Shown here: positions 51,872 through 59,763 of the stretch, one piece after another
Position numbering within the stretch: the first letter of the stretch is position 1
How the letters are laid out: every line of letters starts with the position of its first letter
Assembly (NCBI GenBank): GCA_900114805.1
Contig: FOZN01000004.1
Span: 372,001-436,000, forward strand
Source of the DNA: Agrococcus baldri
Lineage (GTDB): Bacteria > Actinomycetota > Actinomycetes > Actinomycetales > Microbacteriaceae
Direction: 5' to 3'
Length of the DNA: 64,000 nt
Program-made: the position numbers and the translations under genes
Notes under the pieces: model-generated
Database searches by the model: none
Told to the model about the DNA's origin: nothing
Seen by the model: the letters and a program-made list of their open reading frames with translations, nothing else

Positions 51872-52299
51872 GCCGCCAATGTACGCGGCCGCATGGCGTC
51901 GACGCCCTCCGAGTGCGCGAGCAGCACGCCGCGCAGCGGCACAGGGATGCCGCGCACGGCCCGCACGATGGCGTCGTGCCACGCCCAGTCGTCGGGGCTC
52001 GGCGTCGGCCCGGCGGGCCGCTCGATCACGAACACGACCTCCTGATCCCCGTCGAGCAGATGGCCGAGGATGCCGCGCAACGCCAGCACGGCGTAGGCGT
52101 CGGGTGAGGTCGGGATGCTGTCGACCTGCTGCAGATCGCGGTGCATCGTGCCGTCCGGTTCGATCAGGAAGATCCAGAGCCGCGCCACGATGCCGTGCTG
52201 CACGAGCGCCGCCACCGCCTGCAGCGTGGCATCGCCCAGCGTGTCGTCGCCCAACGTGTCATCGCCCAGCCTGTCATCACCCAGTGTGTTGTCGTCCAT
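51868..52299 (-). CDS. Hypothetical protein with N-terminal LGDD repeats
   Basis: The 143-residue product starts with about four copies of the pentapeptide TLGDD/RLGDD (residues 5-25), then a compact domain: LQAVAALVQHGIVARLWIFL, MHRDLQQVDSIPTSPDAYAV and GHLLDGDQEVVFVIERPAG. A C-terminal AWHDAIVRAVRGIPVPLRGV follows, reminiscent of small actinobacterial proteins of unknown function. ATG 52299 lacks a clear ribosome binding site, so the start may lie inside or after the repeats. It overlaps nnrD by four bases. No function can be assigned. Confidence 0.68.
   Translation of the reverse strand: MDDNTLGDDRLGDDTLGDDTLGDATLQAVAALVQHGIVARLWIFLIEPDGTMHRDLQQVDSIPTSPDAYAVLALRGILGHLLDGDQEVVFVIERPAGPTPSPDDWAWHDAIVRAVRGIPVPLRGVLLAHSEGVDAMRPRTLAA
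52222..52287 (-). repeat. 15-base tandem repeat encoding TLGDD units
   Basis: Roughly four copies of a 15-base unit (on the plus strand variants of CCCAGCGTGTCGTCG) encode the repeated L-G-D-D pentapeptide. Copies differ at third positions and at one Arg codon. In-frame length keeps copy-number change coding-neutral. Confidence 0.75.
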
Positions 52300-52320
52300 G
52301 CCGCGGAGCCAACCGCATCC

Positions 52321-52339
52321 GTCGCCCTGCCCGGGCGAC
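52321..52339 (-). terminator. Hairpin downstream of ehuA
   Basis: A 7-bp stem GTCGCCC / GGGCGAC (52321-52327 with 52333-52339, loop TGCCC) lies 34 bases after the ehuA stop and before the next gene on the same strand. It is short and has no T-run, so a weak terminator at best. Confidence 0.4.
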
Positions 52340-52372
52340 GCCAGGCGCTCGCTGTGGAGAGCCGCTCGACGA

Positions 52373-53170
52373 TCAGGCGCCCAGCACCGCCGACAGGAAG
52401 GACTTCGTGCGCTCTTGTGTCGGGGCGGTGAAGATCGTCTCAGGGTCGCCCTGCTCGATGACGCGGCCGCCGTCGAACATCATCACGCGGTTCGAGACGT
52501 CGCGCGCGAAGTGCATCTCGTGGGTGACGATCAGCATCGTGATGTCGGTCGTGCGCGCGACATCGCGAAGGATCTCGAGCACCTCGCCGACGATCTCCGG
52601 ATCGAGCGCGCTCGTCACCTCGTCGAGCAGCAGGATCTCGGGATCCATCGCCAGTGCCCGAGCGATCGCGACGCGCTGCTGCTGGCCGCCGGAGAGCGAG
52701 CTCGGGTGCGCGTCCTCCTTGCCGACCAGGCCGACCCGCGCGAGCAGCTCGCGGCCCCGTTCCACCGCATCCGCCTTCGACAGTCCGAGCACATGGACGG
52801 GCGCCTCGATCAGGTTCTCCATCACCGTCATGTTGGGGAAGAGGTTGAACTGCTGGAAGACCATGCCGATGCGCTTGCGCATCTCGTTGCGGTGCCGCTC
52901 CTTGAGCGCGACCCGCTTGCCGCCCTCGCGGGTGTGCGTGAGCGGCTCGCCGTCGATGAAGATGTAGCCCTCGTTCGCCTCCTCGAGGGTCATCACGAGC
53001 CGGAGGATCGTCGTCTTGCCCGACCCGCTGGGCCCGATGAGGGTGACACGATCGCCGCGGGCGACCTCGAAGTCGAGGCCCTGCAGCACGACGTTGTCGC
53101 CGAAGCGCTTCTCGACGCCCTCGAAGCGGATGGCGGGCGTGGACGGGTCGAGGTCATGTGGTGAAGGCAA
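52373..53170 (-). CDS. ehuA: Ectoine/hydroxyectoine-type ABC transporter ATP-binding protein EhuA
   Basis: The 265-residue polar amino acid-type ATPase has Walker A GPSGSGKT (46-53), signature LSGGQQQR (159-166) and Walker B LLLDEVTSALD (Asp183/Glu184), with the family text GMVFQQFNLFPNMTVMENLI. The frame has no ATG or GTG near the conserved N-terminus. TTG 53170 is preceded by GGAGGAACGCA, an excellent ribosome binding site inside ehuD, which decides the start and gives a 17-base overlap. It energises import by EhuC/EhuD. Confidence 0.9.
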   Translation of the reverse strand: MPSPHDLDPSTPAIRFEGVEKRFGDNVVLQGLDFEVARGDRVTLIGPSGSGKTTILRLVMTLEEANEGYIFIDGEPLTHTREGGKRVALKERHRNEMRKRIGMVFQQFNLFPNMTVMENLIEAPVHVLGLSKADAVERGRELLARVGLVGKEDAHPSSLSGGQQQRVAIARALAMDPEILLLDEVTSALDPEIVGEVLEILRDVARTTDITMLIVTHEMHFARDVSNRVMMFDGGRVIEQGDPETIFTAPTQERTKSFLSAVLGA

Positions 53171-53801
53171 TGCGTTCCTCCAGTTTGCGGATGGCGAGCG
53201 AAGTGGGGTAGCTGGCGATCAGGAACAGCACGCCGGCCAGCACGATCACCTCGACGTATCGGAAGTGGTCGCCGCCGTACTCCAAGGCGTTGCTGACCAT
53301 GTCGGCGACGGTGATGGCGATGAGGAACGGGGTGTCCTTGAACATCGAGATGACGTAGTTGCCCAGCGCCGGCAGCGTCGCCCGGATCGCCTGCGGCATG
53401 ATCACCGCGCGCCAGGTCCTGCTGCGCGACATGCTCAGCGCCGTCGTCGCCTCCCACTGTCCCTTGGGCACCGAGTCGATGCCGGCGCGGTACACCTCGG
53501 CCATGTAGGTGGCGTAGTGCACGCCGAACACGAGGATGCCGACCGTGAGCGCATCGAGCGCGAGGAAGGCGAAGTAGGCGAACACGAGCTGCACGACGAT
53601 CGGCGTCATGCGGATGAAGTTGACGACGAACGTCAGCAGCGCCGCGATGGGTGCGGGAGCCGTCCGCCTGGCGATCGCGATGAGCAGACCGAGCACCGCG
53701 GCGATCGCGCTGCTGACGACCGTGACCAGCAGCGTGACCTGCACGAAGCCCTCGAGCAGGAACGGCAGCGAATCCCAGACATGGTCCCAGTTCCAGCTCA
53801 T
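53154..53801 (-). CDS. ehuD: Ectoine/hydroxyectoine-type ABC transporter permease EhuD
   Basis: The 215-residue permease has five helices and the HisM-type EAA loop GQWEATTALSMSRSRTWRAV followed by IMPQAIRATLPALGNYVISM. The C-terminal sequence ALEYGGDHFRYVEVIVLAGV and SYPTSLAIRKLEERI is characteristic of EhuD among amino acid permeases. It overlaps ehuC by four bases upstream and ehuA by 17 downstream. It forms a heterodimeric channel with EhuC. Confidence 0.88.
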   Translation of the reverse strand: MSWNWDHVWDSLPFLLEGFVQVTLLVTVVSSAIAAVLGLLIAIARRTAPAPIAALLTFVVNFIRMTPIVVQLVFAYFAFLALDALTVGILVFGVHYATYMAEVYRAGIDSVPKGQWEATTALSMSRSRTWRAVIMPQAIRATLPALGNYVISMFKDTPFLIAITVADMVSNALEYGGDHFRYVEVIVLAGVLFLIASYPTSLAIRKLEERIAFTT

Positions 53802-54517
53802 GCGACACTCCCCCGCGCGTCGGGCGTGCGGAAGCTCAGCGCCTCCCGCAGCGACTCGCCCTGGCCGAGGCGATGCTTGGCGCGCACCTCCAGCGCGTTC
53901 ATGCCGAGGGTGAGGATGTAGGCGAGCACGAAGTACAGCACGAGCCCGAAGCCGTAGGCGAAGAACAGGTCGGTGGCGATGCGCAGCTTGTCGAGCGCGA
54001 CCGTGAGATCGAACAGTGTGATGAAGCCGACGATCGCGGTGCCCTTCAGCAGCTGGATGAGCAGGTTGTTCAGCGACGGGATCATCAGCGCCCACGCCTG
54101 CGGGATGATGATGCGCCGCATGCGGTGCACCGGGCTCAGGCTGAGCGCCGTCGACGCCTCCCACTGGCCGGCCGGCACGGCCGCGATCGAGCCGCGGACC
54201 ACTTCGGCACCGTAGGCGCCGTAGTTCAGGCCGAATGCGAGCACGCCGGCAGTGATCGGCGACATCTCCCAACCGAGCTGCGGCAGCACGAAGAAGAACA
54301 GGTAGAGCTGCACGACGAGCGACGTGCCGCGGAAGAACTCGATCACGACCCGGGCGAAGCCGCGCACGACCAGCGTGCGCGACCTCGCCATCAGCCCGAA
54401 GACCACCGCGACCACGAAGGCCAGTGCGGAGCCGAGCACCGTCAGGGTGACCGTGATCCCCATGCCCTCCAGGACCTGCGGGATCGCCGCCCAGAGGGCG
54501 GAGAGATCATCGTTCAC
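53798..54517 (-). CDS. ehuC: Ectoine/hydroxyectoine-type ABC transporter permease EhuC
   Basis: The 239-residue permease has RGFARVVIEFFRGTSLVVQL near the N-terminus, the EAA loop GQWEASTALSLSPVHRMRRI and IIPQAWALMIPSLNNLLIQL, then the final helices (FFAYGFGLVLYFVLAYILTL). The overall text matches EhuC rather than general His/Gln permeases. The start is GTG 54517, 10 bases after the ehuB stop. Confidence 0.88.
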   Translation of the reverse strand: MNDDLSALWAAIPQVLEGMGITVTLTVLGSALAFVVAVVFGLMARSRTLVVRGFARVVIEFFRGTSLVVQLYLFFFVLPQLGWEMSPITAGVLAFGLNYGAYGAEVVRGSIAAVPAGQWEASTALSLSPVHRMRRIIIPQAWALMIPSLNNLLIQLLKGTAIVGFITLFDLTVALDKLRIATDLFFAYGFGLVLYFVLAYILTLGMNALEVRAKHRLGQGESLREALSFRTPDARGSVA

Positions 54518-54527
54518 CGCGGGGCGC

Positions 54528-55451
54528 TCAGGAGAGCTCGCCCGCGCAGAGCTGCTCGGTCGTCAGGTCGGCGGGCGGCAGGTTCTCCTCGGTGAAGCCG
54601 TACTCGCCGACGAGGCTCATGTAGCTGTCGACCTCGCCCGTGATGTTCGCGAGCTCGGCGTTGTAGGCCTCGAGCAGCTCGGTGTCCCCCTGGCGGAAGA
54701 CGGTCGAGCCGGCGCCGATCTGCTCCACACCGTCGATGACCGCCACGAACGCGTCCGTGACCTCGACTGGCGCATCGCTGTTGTCGGCCATCCAGTTCAG
54801 GGAGATGGCCGTCATGGCGAACGCGTCTGCGCGACCGTTGGTCACCAGGTCCATGCCGCTCTGCGCGTTGTCGACCGGCACCGTGTTCTCGATGCCGAGG
54901 TCGTCCGCGTAGCCGGACTCGATGCCGCCGTTGAGCACCGCGAGCTGGACGTCCTCGTCGGAGTCGAGCACCGACTGCAGGTCGCTCAGACCCTGCGGGT
55001 TGCCCTCCGGCACCATCAGCGCCGTCGTGTACATGATCTCGGGATCGCTGAAGGACGCCTCGGCGCAGCGCTCGGGCAGGATCGACATGCCGGCGCTGAC
55101 CGCGTCGAAGCGGCCCGCGTTGAGGCCCGGGATGAGCGAGTTCCAGTCGACCTCGACGACCTCGATGTCGTCGATGCCGAGGTTGCCGAAGATCTCCTCG
55201 TGCATGGCGATCGTCGCCCCCATCGGCTCGCCGCCCTCGACCCACGAGTAGGGCCGCTCATCGGCGACGGCGAGCGTGATCGTGCCGGACTCCTGCGCCG
55301 CCGCGAGCGTGCTGGCCGAGCCGTCGGCGCCCTCGCTGGGCGCGGCGCTCTCGCCGTCCGCCTCGCCGCCGGCGGCGCATCCCGTCAGTCCGAGTGCCAC
55401 CACCCCGATCGCAGCCAGTCCGCTTCGTCCGATTCCTCGTCGTGTGCTCAT
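54528..55451 (-). CDS. ehuB: Ectoine/hydroxyectoine-type ABC transporter substrate-binding lipoprotein EhuB
   Basis: The 307-residue precursor has a lipobox GLTGC and an acidic Ser/Ala/Glu linker. The solute-binding domain then shows ITLAVADERPYSWVEGGEPM, IPGLNAGRFDAVSAGMSILP, PERCAEASFSDPEIMYTTAL and PQGLSDLQSVL. The GLQ/NAGRFDA...PERCA string is typical of EhuB. It should capture ectoine or hydroxyectoine as osmoprotectant or nutrient. It heads the ehuBCDA operon and diverges from a GntR gene. No ectoine biosynthesis or breakdown genes are in the window, so the ligand is inference. Confidence 0.85.
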   Translation of the reverse strand: MSTRRGIGRSGLAAIGVVALGLTGCAAGGEADGESAAPSEGADGSASTLAAAQESGTITLAVADERPYSWVEGGEPMGATIAMHEEIFGNLGIDDIEVVEVDWNSLIPGLNAGRFDAVSAGMSILPERCAEASFSDPEIMYTTALMVPEGNPQGLSDLQSVLDSDEDVQLAVLNGGIESGYADDLGIENTVPVDNAQSGMDLVTNGRADAFAMTAISLNWMADNSDAPVEVTDAFVAVIDGVEQIGAGSTVFRQGDTELLEAYNAELANITGEVDSYMSLVGEYGFTEENLPPADLTTEQLCAGELS

Positions 55452-55553
55452 GGTGGTCTCCTTCGCTGTCGGCAGGTGCGAGCGCGCCGTCGGGCGAGCG
55501 CCACCATCCACACTATGCACGGGTGTCGGCACGCAGAAGCGCAGAGCCGCAGA

Positions 55554-55583
55554 TTGTCGACAGCGATACAGAAACGTTACGAT
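55554..55583 (+). promoter_or_regulatory. Putative gntR promoter with overlapping palindrome
   Basis: TTGTCG (55554-55559) and TACGAT (55578-55583) are 18 bases apart. The -35 box overlaps the perfect 8-base palindrome TGTCGACA (55555-55562), and AACGTT (55573-55578) lies between. A divergent -10 for ehuB may be CATAGT (minus strand, 55512-55517). The palindrome is a candidate autoregulatory GntR site. Confidence 0.4.
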
Positions 55584-55675
55584 CGACCAGCCTCGGCGAT
55601 GCCGAGGAACGCGACCGCGAGGCGCGACAATGATCACGCCGCGGCCTCGCTGCGGGAGACCAGCAGAGGAGCAGC

Positions 55676-56437
55676 ATGAGCGTCACGAGCGGCCACGCAC
55701 GGCAGGGCTCGGTGCTGCGCGTCGCCCGCCCATCGACGGTCGACCTCATCGCCGCCGAGCTTCGCGCGGCGATCTTCTCCGGCGCTCTGCCGGTGGGCTC
55801 CGCCCTCGGCGAGGTCGAGACAGCCACGCAGCTCGGTGTCAGCCGGAGCCCGTTCCGCGAGGCCGCGCAGCGACTCGTGCAGGAGGGGCTGCTCGCATCG
55901 GTGCCGGGTCGCGGGCTGCGAGTGAGCGTGATCGCGCCCGAGCATGTGCCCGACCTCAACGAGGCCCGCATCGCGATCGAGAGCCAGGCGGTGCGCCGCA
56001 TCGCGGCAGCCGCGCCCGCGCTCGACGGCCTCGAGGCGGCGCTGGCAGAGCTGGAACGCGTGAGTGAGCACGACGACGCCCTCGCGATCGGCGACGCCGA
56101 TCTCGCCTTCCACCAGCTGCTCGTCGACACCGCGGGCAATCGACGGCTGTCGCACTACATGGCCACGCTCGCGATCGAGACGCGCATCGCGAGCCTGAGC
56201 GCACCAGAGGGCTATGCGGTCCGGCGCACGGTCTCCCCCACATACCGCGCGCTCCTCGACGCGTTGGCGGCGGGCGATGCGGCCGCCGCGGTGGCGGCGA
56301 TCACGCAGCAGCTCGACGACGCGACCAAGCGGCTGACGGGTGAATCCACCGATGTCGAGATGATCGAGCGCGAGCTGGCGCCGCCGAGCCTGCAGCCGAT
56401 CGATCCGGACCGGTTGGGCGGCGATTCGGCCGGCTGA
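55676..56437 (+). CDS. GntR family transcriptional regulator (FCD-type)
   Basis: The 253-residue protein has the winged HTH LIAAELRAAIFSGALPVGSA and LGVSRSPFREAAQRLVQEGL (about residues 24-75). The FCD effector domain follows with VPDLNEARIAIESQAVRRIA, ADLAFHQLLVDTAGNRRLSH and the metal-ligand His residues. The C-terminus has an extra 30 residues rich in Pro/Asp. ATG 55676 follows GAGGAGCAGC. It diverges from ehuBCDA and is the likely regulator of that operon. It converges with dxs, 6 bases apart. Confidence 0.92.
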   Translation: MSVTSGHARQGSVLRVARPSTVDLIAAELRAAIFSGALPVGSALGEVETATQLGVSRSPFREAAQRLVQEGLLASVPGRGLRVSVIAPEHVPDLNEARIAIESQAVRRIAAAAPALDGLEAALAELERVSEHDDALAIGDADLAFHQLLVDTAGNRRLSHYMATLAIETRIASLSAPEGYAVRRTVSPTYRALLDALAAGDAAAAVAAITQQLDDATKRLTGESTDVEMIERELAPPSLQPIDPDRLGGDSAG

Positions 56438-56443
56438 GTCGCG

Positions 56444-58408
56444 TCAGTCGCCGACCGGCGGCTGCGCCGGGGCCGGCTGATCGAGACGCAGCTCGCGCTC
56501 CCCCGGCAGCGAACGGGCGAGCGGCAACCGACCGGTGCCCAGCACCTGCTGCACGATGTTGCGCGCGATGGTCTGCGCCGACAGACCGAACTCCTCGAGG
56601 ATCTCGCCGCGCTCGGCATGGTCGATGAACGCATCCGGCAGGCCGAGCTCGTCGACGGCGGTGTCGACGCCGGCCGCCCGCAGCTCCTGACGGATGCGCG
56701 TCCCGATGCCACCGACGCGCACGCCGTCCTCCAGCGTGATGACGATGCGGTGGTCGCGCGCGAGCTCGACCACGGAACCTGCCACGGGCACGACCCAGCG
56801 CGGGTCGACCACCGTCACGCCGATGCCCTGCGCCTGCACACGCTGCGCGACATCCATCGCAAGATGCGCGAACGTGCCGATCGCGATGATGAGCACGTCG
56901 CGGTGCGGCGCCTCCAGCAGCACGTCGACGCCGTCAGAGGTTCGCCGCACGGCGTCGAGCTGGTTCGGCACCGAGCCCTTCGGGTAGCGGATGACGGTGG
57001 GCGCGTCGTCAACGGCCACGGCCTCGCGCAGCTCCTCCTCGAGGCGAACGGCATCGCGCGGGGCCGCCAGCCGGATGCCCGGCACGAACTGCAGCAGCGC
57101 CAGATCCCACATGCCGTGGTGGCTGGGTCCGTCCGGACCGGTCACGCCTGCGCGGTCAAGCACGAAGGTCACGCCCGCCTTGTGCAGCGCGACGTCCATC
57201 AGCACCTGGTCGAACGCGCGGTTGACGAAGGTCGCGTAGATCGCCACGACGGGGTGCAGGCCGCCGTACGCGAGGCCGGCAGCGGTGGTGACGGCGTGCT
57301 GCTCGGCGATGCCGACGTCGAGCACGCGGGAGGCGTCCAGCGCGGCGAGCCGGTCGAGCCCGGTGGGGCGCAGCATGGCCGCCGTGATGCCGACGATGCG
57401 GTCGTCCCCCCGCGCGATCGAAACGAGCTCGTCGGCGAACACCGAGGTCCACGACGGCCGGCCCGCGCTCGCGATGGCCTCACCCGTCTCCGGGTCGATC
57501 TGCCCGACCGCGTGGAACTGGTCTGCCACGTCGTTGACGGCCGGGTCGAAGCCCTGCCCCTTCTGCGTGATGACGTGCACGATCACGGGTGAGCCGTAGT
57601 CGCGCGCCTGCGTCAGCGCCTCCTGGAGCGCATCGAGGTCGTGGCCGTCGATCGGCCCCAGGTACTTGATGTCGAGGTTCGAGTAGAGCGCCTCGTTGTT
57701 CACGAAGCGCGACAGGAAGCCATGCGTGGCACCGCGCACGCCGCGGTAGATGGCGCGACCCGGGTGGCCGAGCTTCGAGAAGGCCCGCTCGGAGGTGCCG
57801 CGCAGCGTGCGGTACGAGCGCTGCGTGCGCACCCCGTTGAGGAAGCGGGCCATGCCGCCGATGGTCGGCGCGTAGGAGCGACCGTTGTCGTTGACGACGA
57901 TCACGAGCCTGCGACGGTTGTCGTCGGAGATGTTGTTCAGCGCCTCCCACGTCATGCCGCCCGTGAGCGCCCCGTCGCCGACGACCGCGACCACCGAGCG
58001 GTCGTGCTGGCCGGTGATGTCGAACGCCCGGCTGATGCCGTCGGCCCAGGACAGGGACGAGGATGCGTGGCTCGACTCGACGATGTCGTGCTCGCTCTCG
58101 GCGCGCTGCGGGTAGCCGGCGAGGCCGCCCTTCTGGCGCAGCCGCGAGAAGTCCTGCCGCCCGGTGAGCAGCTTGTGCACGTAGGACTGGTGGCCGGTGT
58201 CGAAGACGAAGGCGTCGCGCGGCGAGCGGAAGACGCGGTGCATCGCGACCGTCAGCTCGACCACACCCAGATTGGGTCCGAGATGCCCGCCGGTGCGAGC
58301 GACTTCGCGGATCAGGAAGGACCGGATCTCGGCAGCCAGCTCGACGAGCTCGGCGTTCGAGAGCCGGTCCAGGTCCCGCGGGCCCGTGATCTGCTCGAGG
58401 ATCGCCAT
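56444..58408 (-). CDS. dxs: 1-deoxy-D-xylulose-5-phosphate synthase
   Basis: The 654-residue TPP enzyme makes DXP for isoprenoids. It has ESSHASSSLSWADGISRAFD (His114), the TPP-motif VVGDGALTGGMTWEALNNIS (GDG at 144-146) and DVGIAEQHAVTTAAGLAYGG with the catalytic Glu. DRAGVTGPDGPSHHGMWDL marks the pyrimidine domain. ATG 58408 begins the conserved MAILEQITGPRDL. ATG 58477 would overlap the upstream stop (ATGA) but forces a strong hairpin (58439-58467) into the coding region. TACGAT nine bases before 58408 could serve a near-leaderless transcript. Confidence 0.94.
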   Translation of the reverse strand: MAILEQITGPRDLDRLSNAELVELAAEIRSFLIREVARTGGHLGPNLGVVELTVAMHRVFRSPRDAFVFDTGHQSYVHKLLTGRQDFSRLRQKGGLAGYPQRAESEHDIVESSHASSSLSWADGISRAFDITGQHDRSVVAVVGDGALTGGMTWEALNNISDDNRRRLVIVVNDNGRSYAPTIGGMARFLNGVRTQRSYRTLRGTSERAFSKLGHPGRAIYRGVRGATHGFLSRFVNNEALYSNLDIKYLGPIDGHDLDALQEALTQARDYGSPVIVHVITQKGQGFDPAVNDVADQFHAVGQIDPETGEAIASAGRPSWTSVFADELVSIARGDDRIVGITAAMLRPTGLDRLAALDASRVLDVGIAEQHAVTTAAGLAYGGLHPVVAIYATFVNRAFDQVLMDVALHKAGVTFVLDRAGVTGPDGPSHHGMWDLALLQFVPGIRLAAPRDAVRLEEELREAVAVDDAPTVIRYPKGSVPNQLDAVRRTSDGVDVLLEAPHRDVLIIAIGTFAHLAMDVAQRVQAQGIGVTVVDPRWVVPVAGSVVELARDHRIVITLEDGVRVGGIGTRIRQELRAAGVDTAVDELGLPDAFIDHAERGEILEEFGLSAQTIARNIVQQVLGTGRLPLARSLPGERELRLDQPAPAQPPVGD

Positions 58409-58438
58409 GATCAGACCATCGTAGTCCTCCGGCGATCT

Positions 58439-58467
58439 GCCGGCCCCCGCCTGCGCGGCGGGCCGGC
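58439..58467 (-). terminator. Hairpin between methyltransferase gene and dxs
   Basis: On the plus strand GCCGGCCCCCGCC (58439-58451) pairs with GGCGGGCCGGC (58457-58467) with a two-base bulge, loop TGCGC. It lies right after the methyltransferase stop and before dxs; no T-run. Confidence 0.5.
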
Positions 58468-58473
58468 CGATGC

Positions 58474-59610
58474 TCATCGCGTGAGCGAGTAGAAGCGGAA
58501 GAAGCCGAAGTCCTCGATCGGCAGGACATCGACGCCGGCGAATCCCGCTTCGCGCGCATACCGGCGCAGGACCGAGGGCCGCATGACCGTGCCGGTGCCG
58601 ACGCTGGACGGATGCGCGAGGCCGTCGGGCAGGCAGACCAGCAGGCTGAAGCCGTACATCAGCCGCTCGACCTCGGTGCCGGGTGCTTGCAGCTCTTCGG
58701 CCACCGCCTCGTCCATGATCACCACCGGCCCTCCCGGGCGCACCGCCTCGCGCATCGCGGTCAGCACCTCGACCGGCTGCGGCATGTCGTGCAGGCACTC
58801 GAACGCGAAGACGGCATCGAAGTCGCCGTGCTCGGCGAGCTCGGCGCCGTCGGCGAGGTGGAAGAAGACCCGGTCGTCGACGCCCGCGGCGCGCGCGTGC
58901 TGGCGAGCGGCTGCGATGGACGGCGCGTCGACGTCGAAGCCCTCGACGCACAGCAGCGGGTATGCCCGGGCGAGCGCGATCGCGGACCAGCCCTCGCCGG
59001 TGCCGACATCCGCGATGCGGGCACGCGGCTCGCGCAGCACCGCATCGATCGTCGGCACGGCGACCAGCGCCTCCGGCAGCCGGCCGAACCACGGCCGGTT
59101 GAGATCGGCCTGCGCCTCGCGAGCGTCCTCGCCGAGCTGCGCCCAGCTGACGCCCCCGCCCGTGCGGTACGCGTTGAGCAGCGCGGGCAGCTGCGGTCCG
59201 ACGGCGGCGAACAAGCGCGGCAGCGGGCCGAGGAAGGCGAGGCTCGTCGCGTCGGTCAGCACCTCCGCGGCGGCGACGGGCAGCCGGAAGCGCCGCGCGG
59301 CGGCGGTGCCGTCCGCCCGGCCCTCGAGCCGCAGCACACCGCTCACGGCCTGCTGCTCGAGCCATTCGCGCGCGTAGCGGCTCGAGGTGCCGGTGCGCTC
59401 GGCGAGCTCGGCCGCGGTGCTGGCGCCGTGCGCGGCAAGATCGCGGTACCAGCCCAGCCGGTCTCCGAGGTAGGCGGCGAAGAGGTCGGTGGTGGCGAGA
59501 GCCGACTGCAGCATGCGATCGGCGAACGCGTCGACCGCGCTCTCGTGATCGGTGGGCGACGCGGCGTCGCTGGCAGCGGCAGCGGACTCCGCCTGCTCGA
59601 TGATGGTCAT
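58474..59610 (-). CDS. SAM-dependent methyltransferase with N-terminal winged helix
   Basis: The 378-residue protein has an N-terminal helical/winged-helix dimerisation region (GASTAAELAERTGTSSRYAR, residues about 62-81) and a Rossmann methyltransferase core with RIADVGTGEGWSAIALARAY, GFDVDAPSIAAARQHARAAG and FDAVFAFECLHDMPQPVEVL. It resembles mycobacterial Rv2258c-like methyltransferases of unknown substrate rather than a housekeeping enzyme. It lies between the LuxR regulator gene (153 bases upstream) and dxs on the same strand. Upstream a 7-bp stem CGGCAGC/GCTGCCG (59633-59651) may be a leader or terminator. Confidence 0.9.
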   Translation of the reverse strand: MTIIEQAESAAAASDAASPTDHESAVDAFADRMLQSALATTDLFAAYLGDRLGWYRDLAAHGASTAAELAERTGTSSRYAREWLEQQAVSGVLRLEGRADGTAAARRFRLPVAAAEVLTDATSLAFLGPLPRLFAAVGPQLPALLNAYRTGGGVSWAQLGEDAREAQADLNRPWFGRLPEALVAVPTIDAVLREPRARIADVGTGEGWSAIALARAYPLLCVEGFDVDAPSIAAARQHARAAGVDDRVFFHLADGAELAEHGDFDAVFAFECLHDMPQPVEVLTAMREAVRPGGPVVIMDEAVAEELQAPGTEVERLMYGFSLLVCLPDGLAHPSSVGTGTVMRPSVLRRYAREAGFAGVDVLPIEDFGFFRFYSLTR

Positions 59611-59763
59611 GCGGTGCTCTCCTTCGAGCCAGCGGCAGCCCGGTGCTGCCGTCGTGCCGAAGCTACGGCGAGGTGCCGAGCACCCGCATCGGGCGAATCA
59701 TGCAGGTCTGCGCCGTCGATGTGCAGAGGGTGTGTACGGCGACCTGCAGGGCGGAGTGCGGCC

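Noticed and set aside
53105-53157. ATGA start for ehuA at the ehuD stop
   Set aside because: That ATG is in a different frame and gives an Arg/Ser/Pro-rich shadow product rather than the ATPase.
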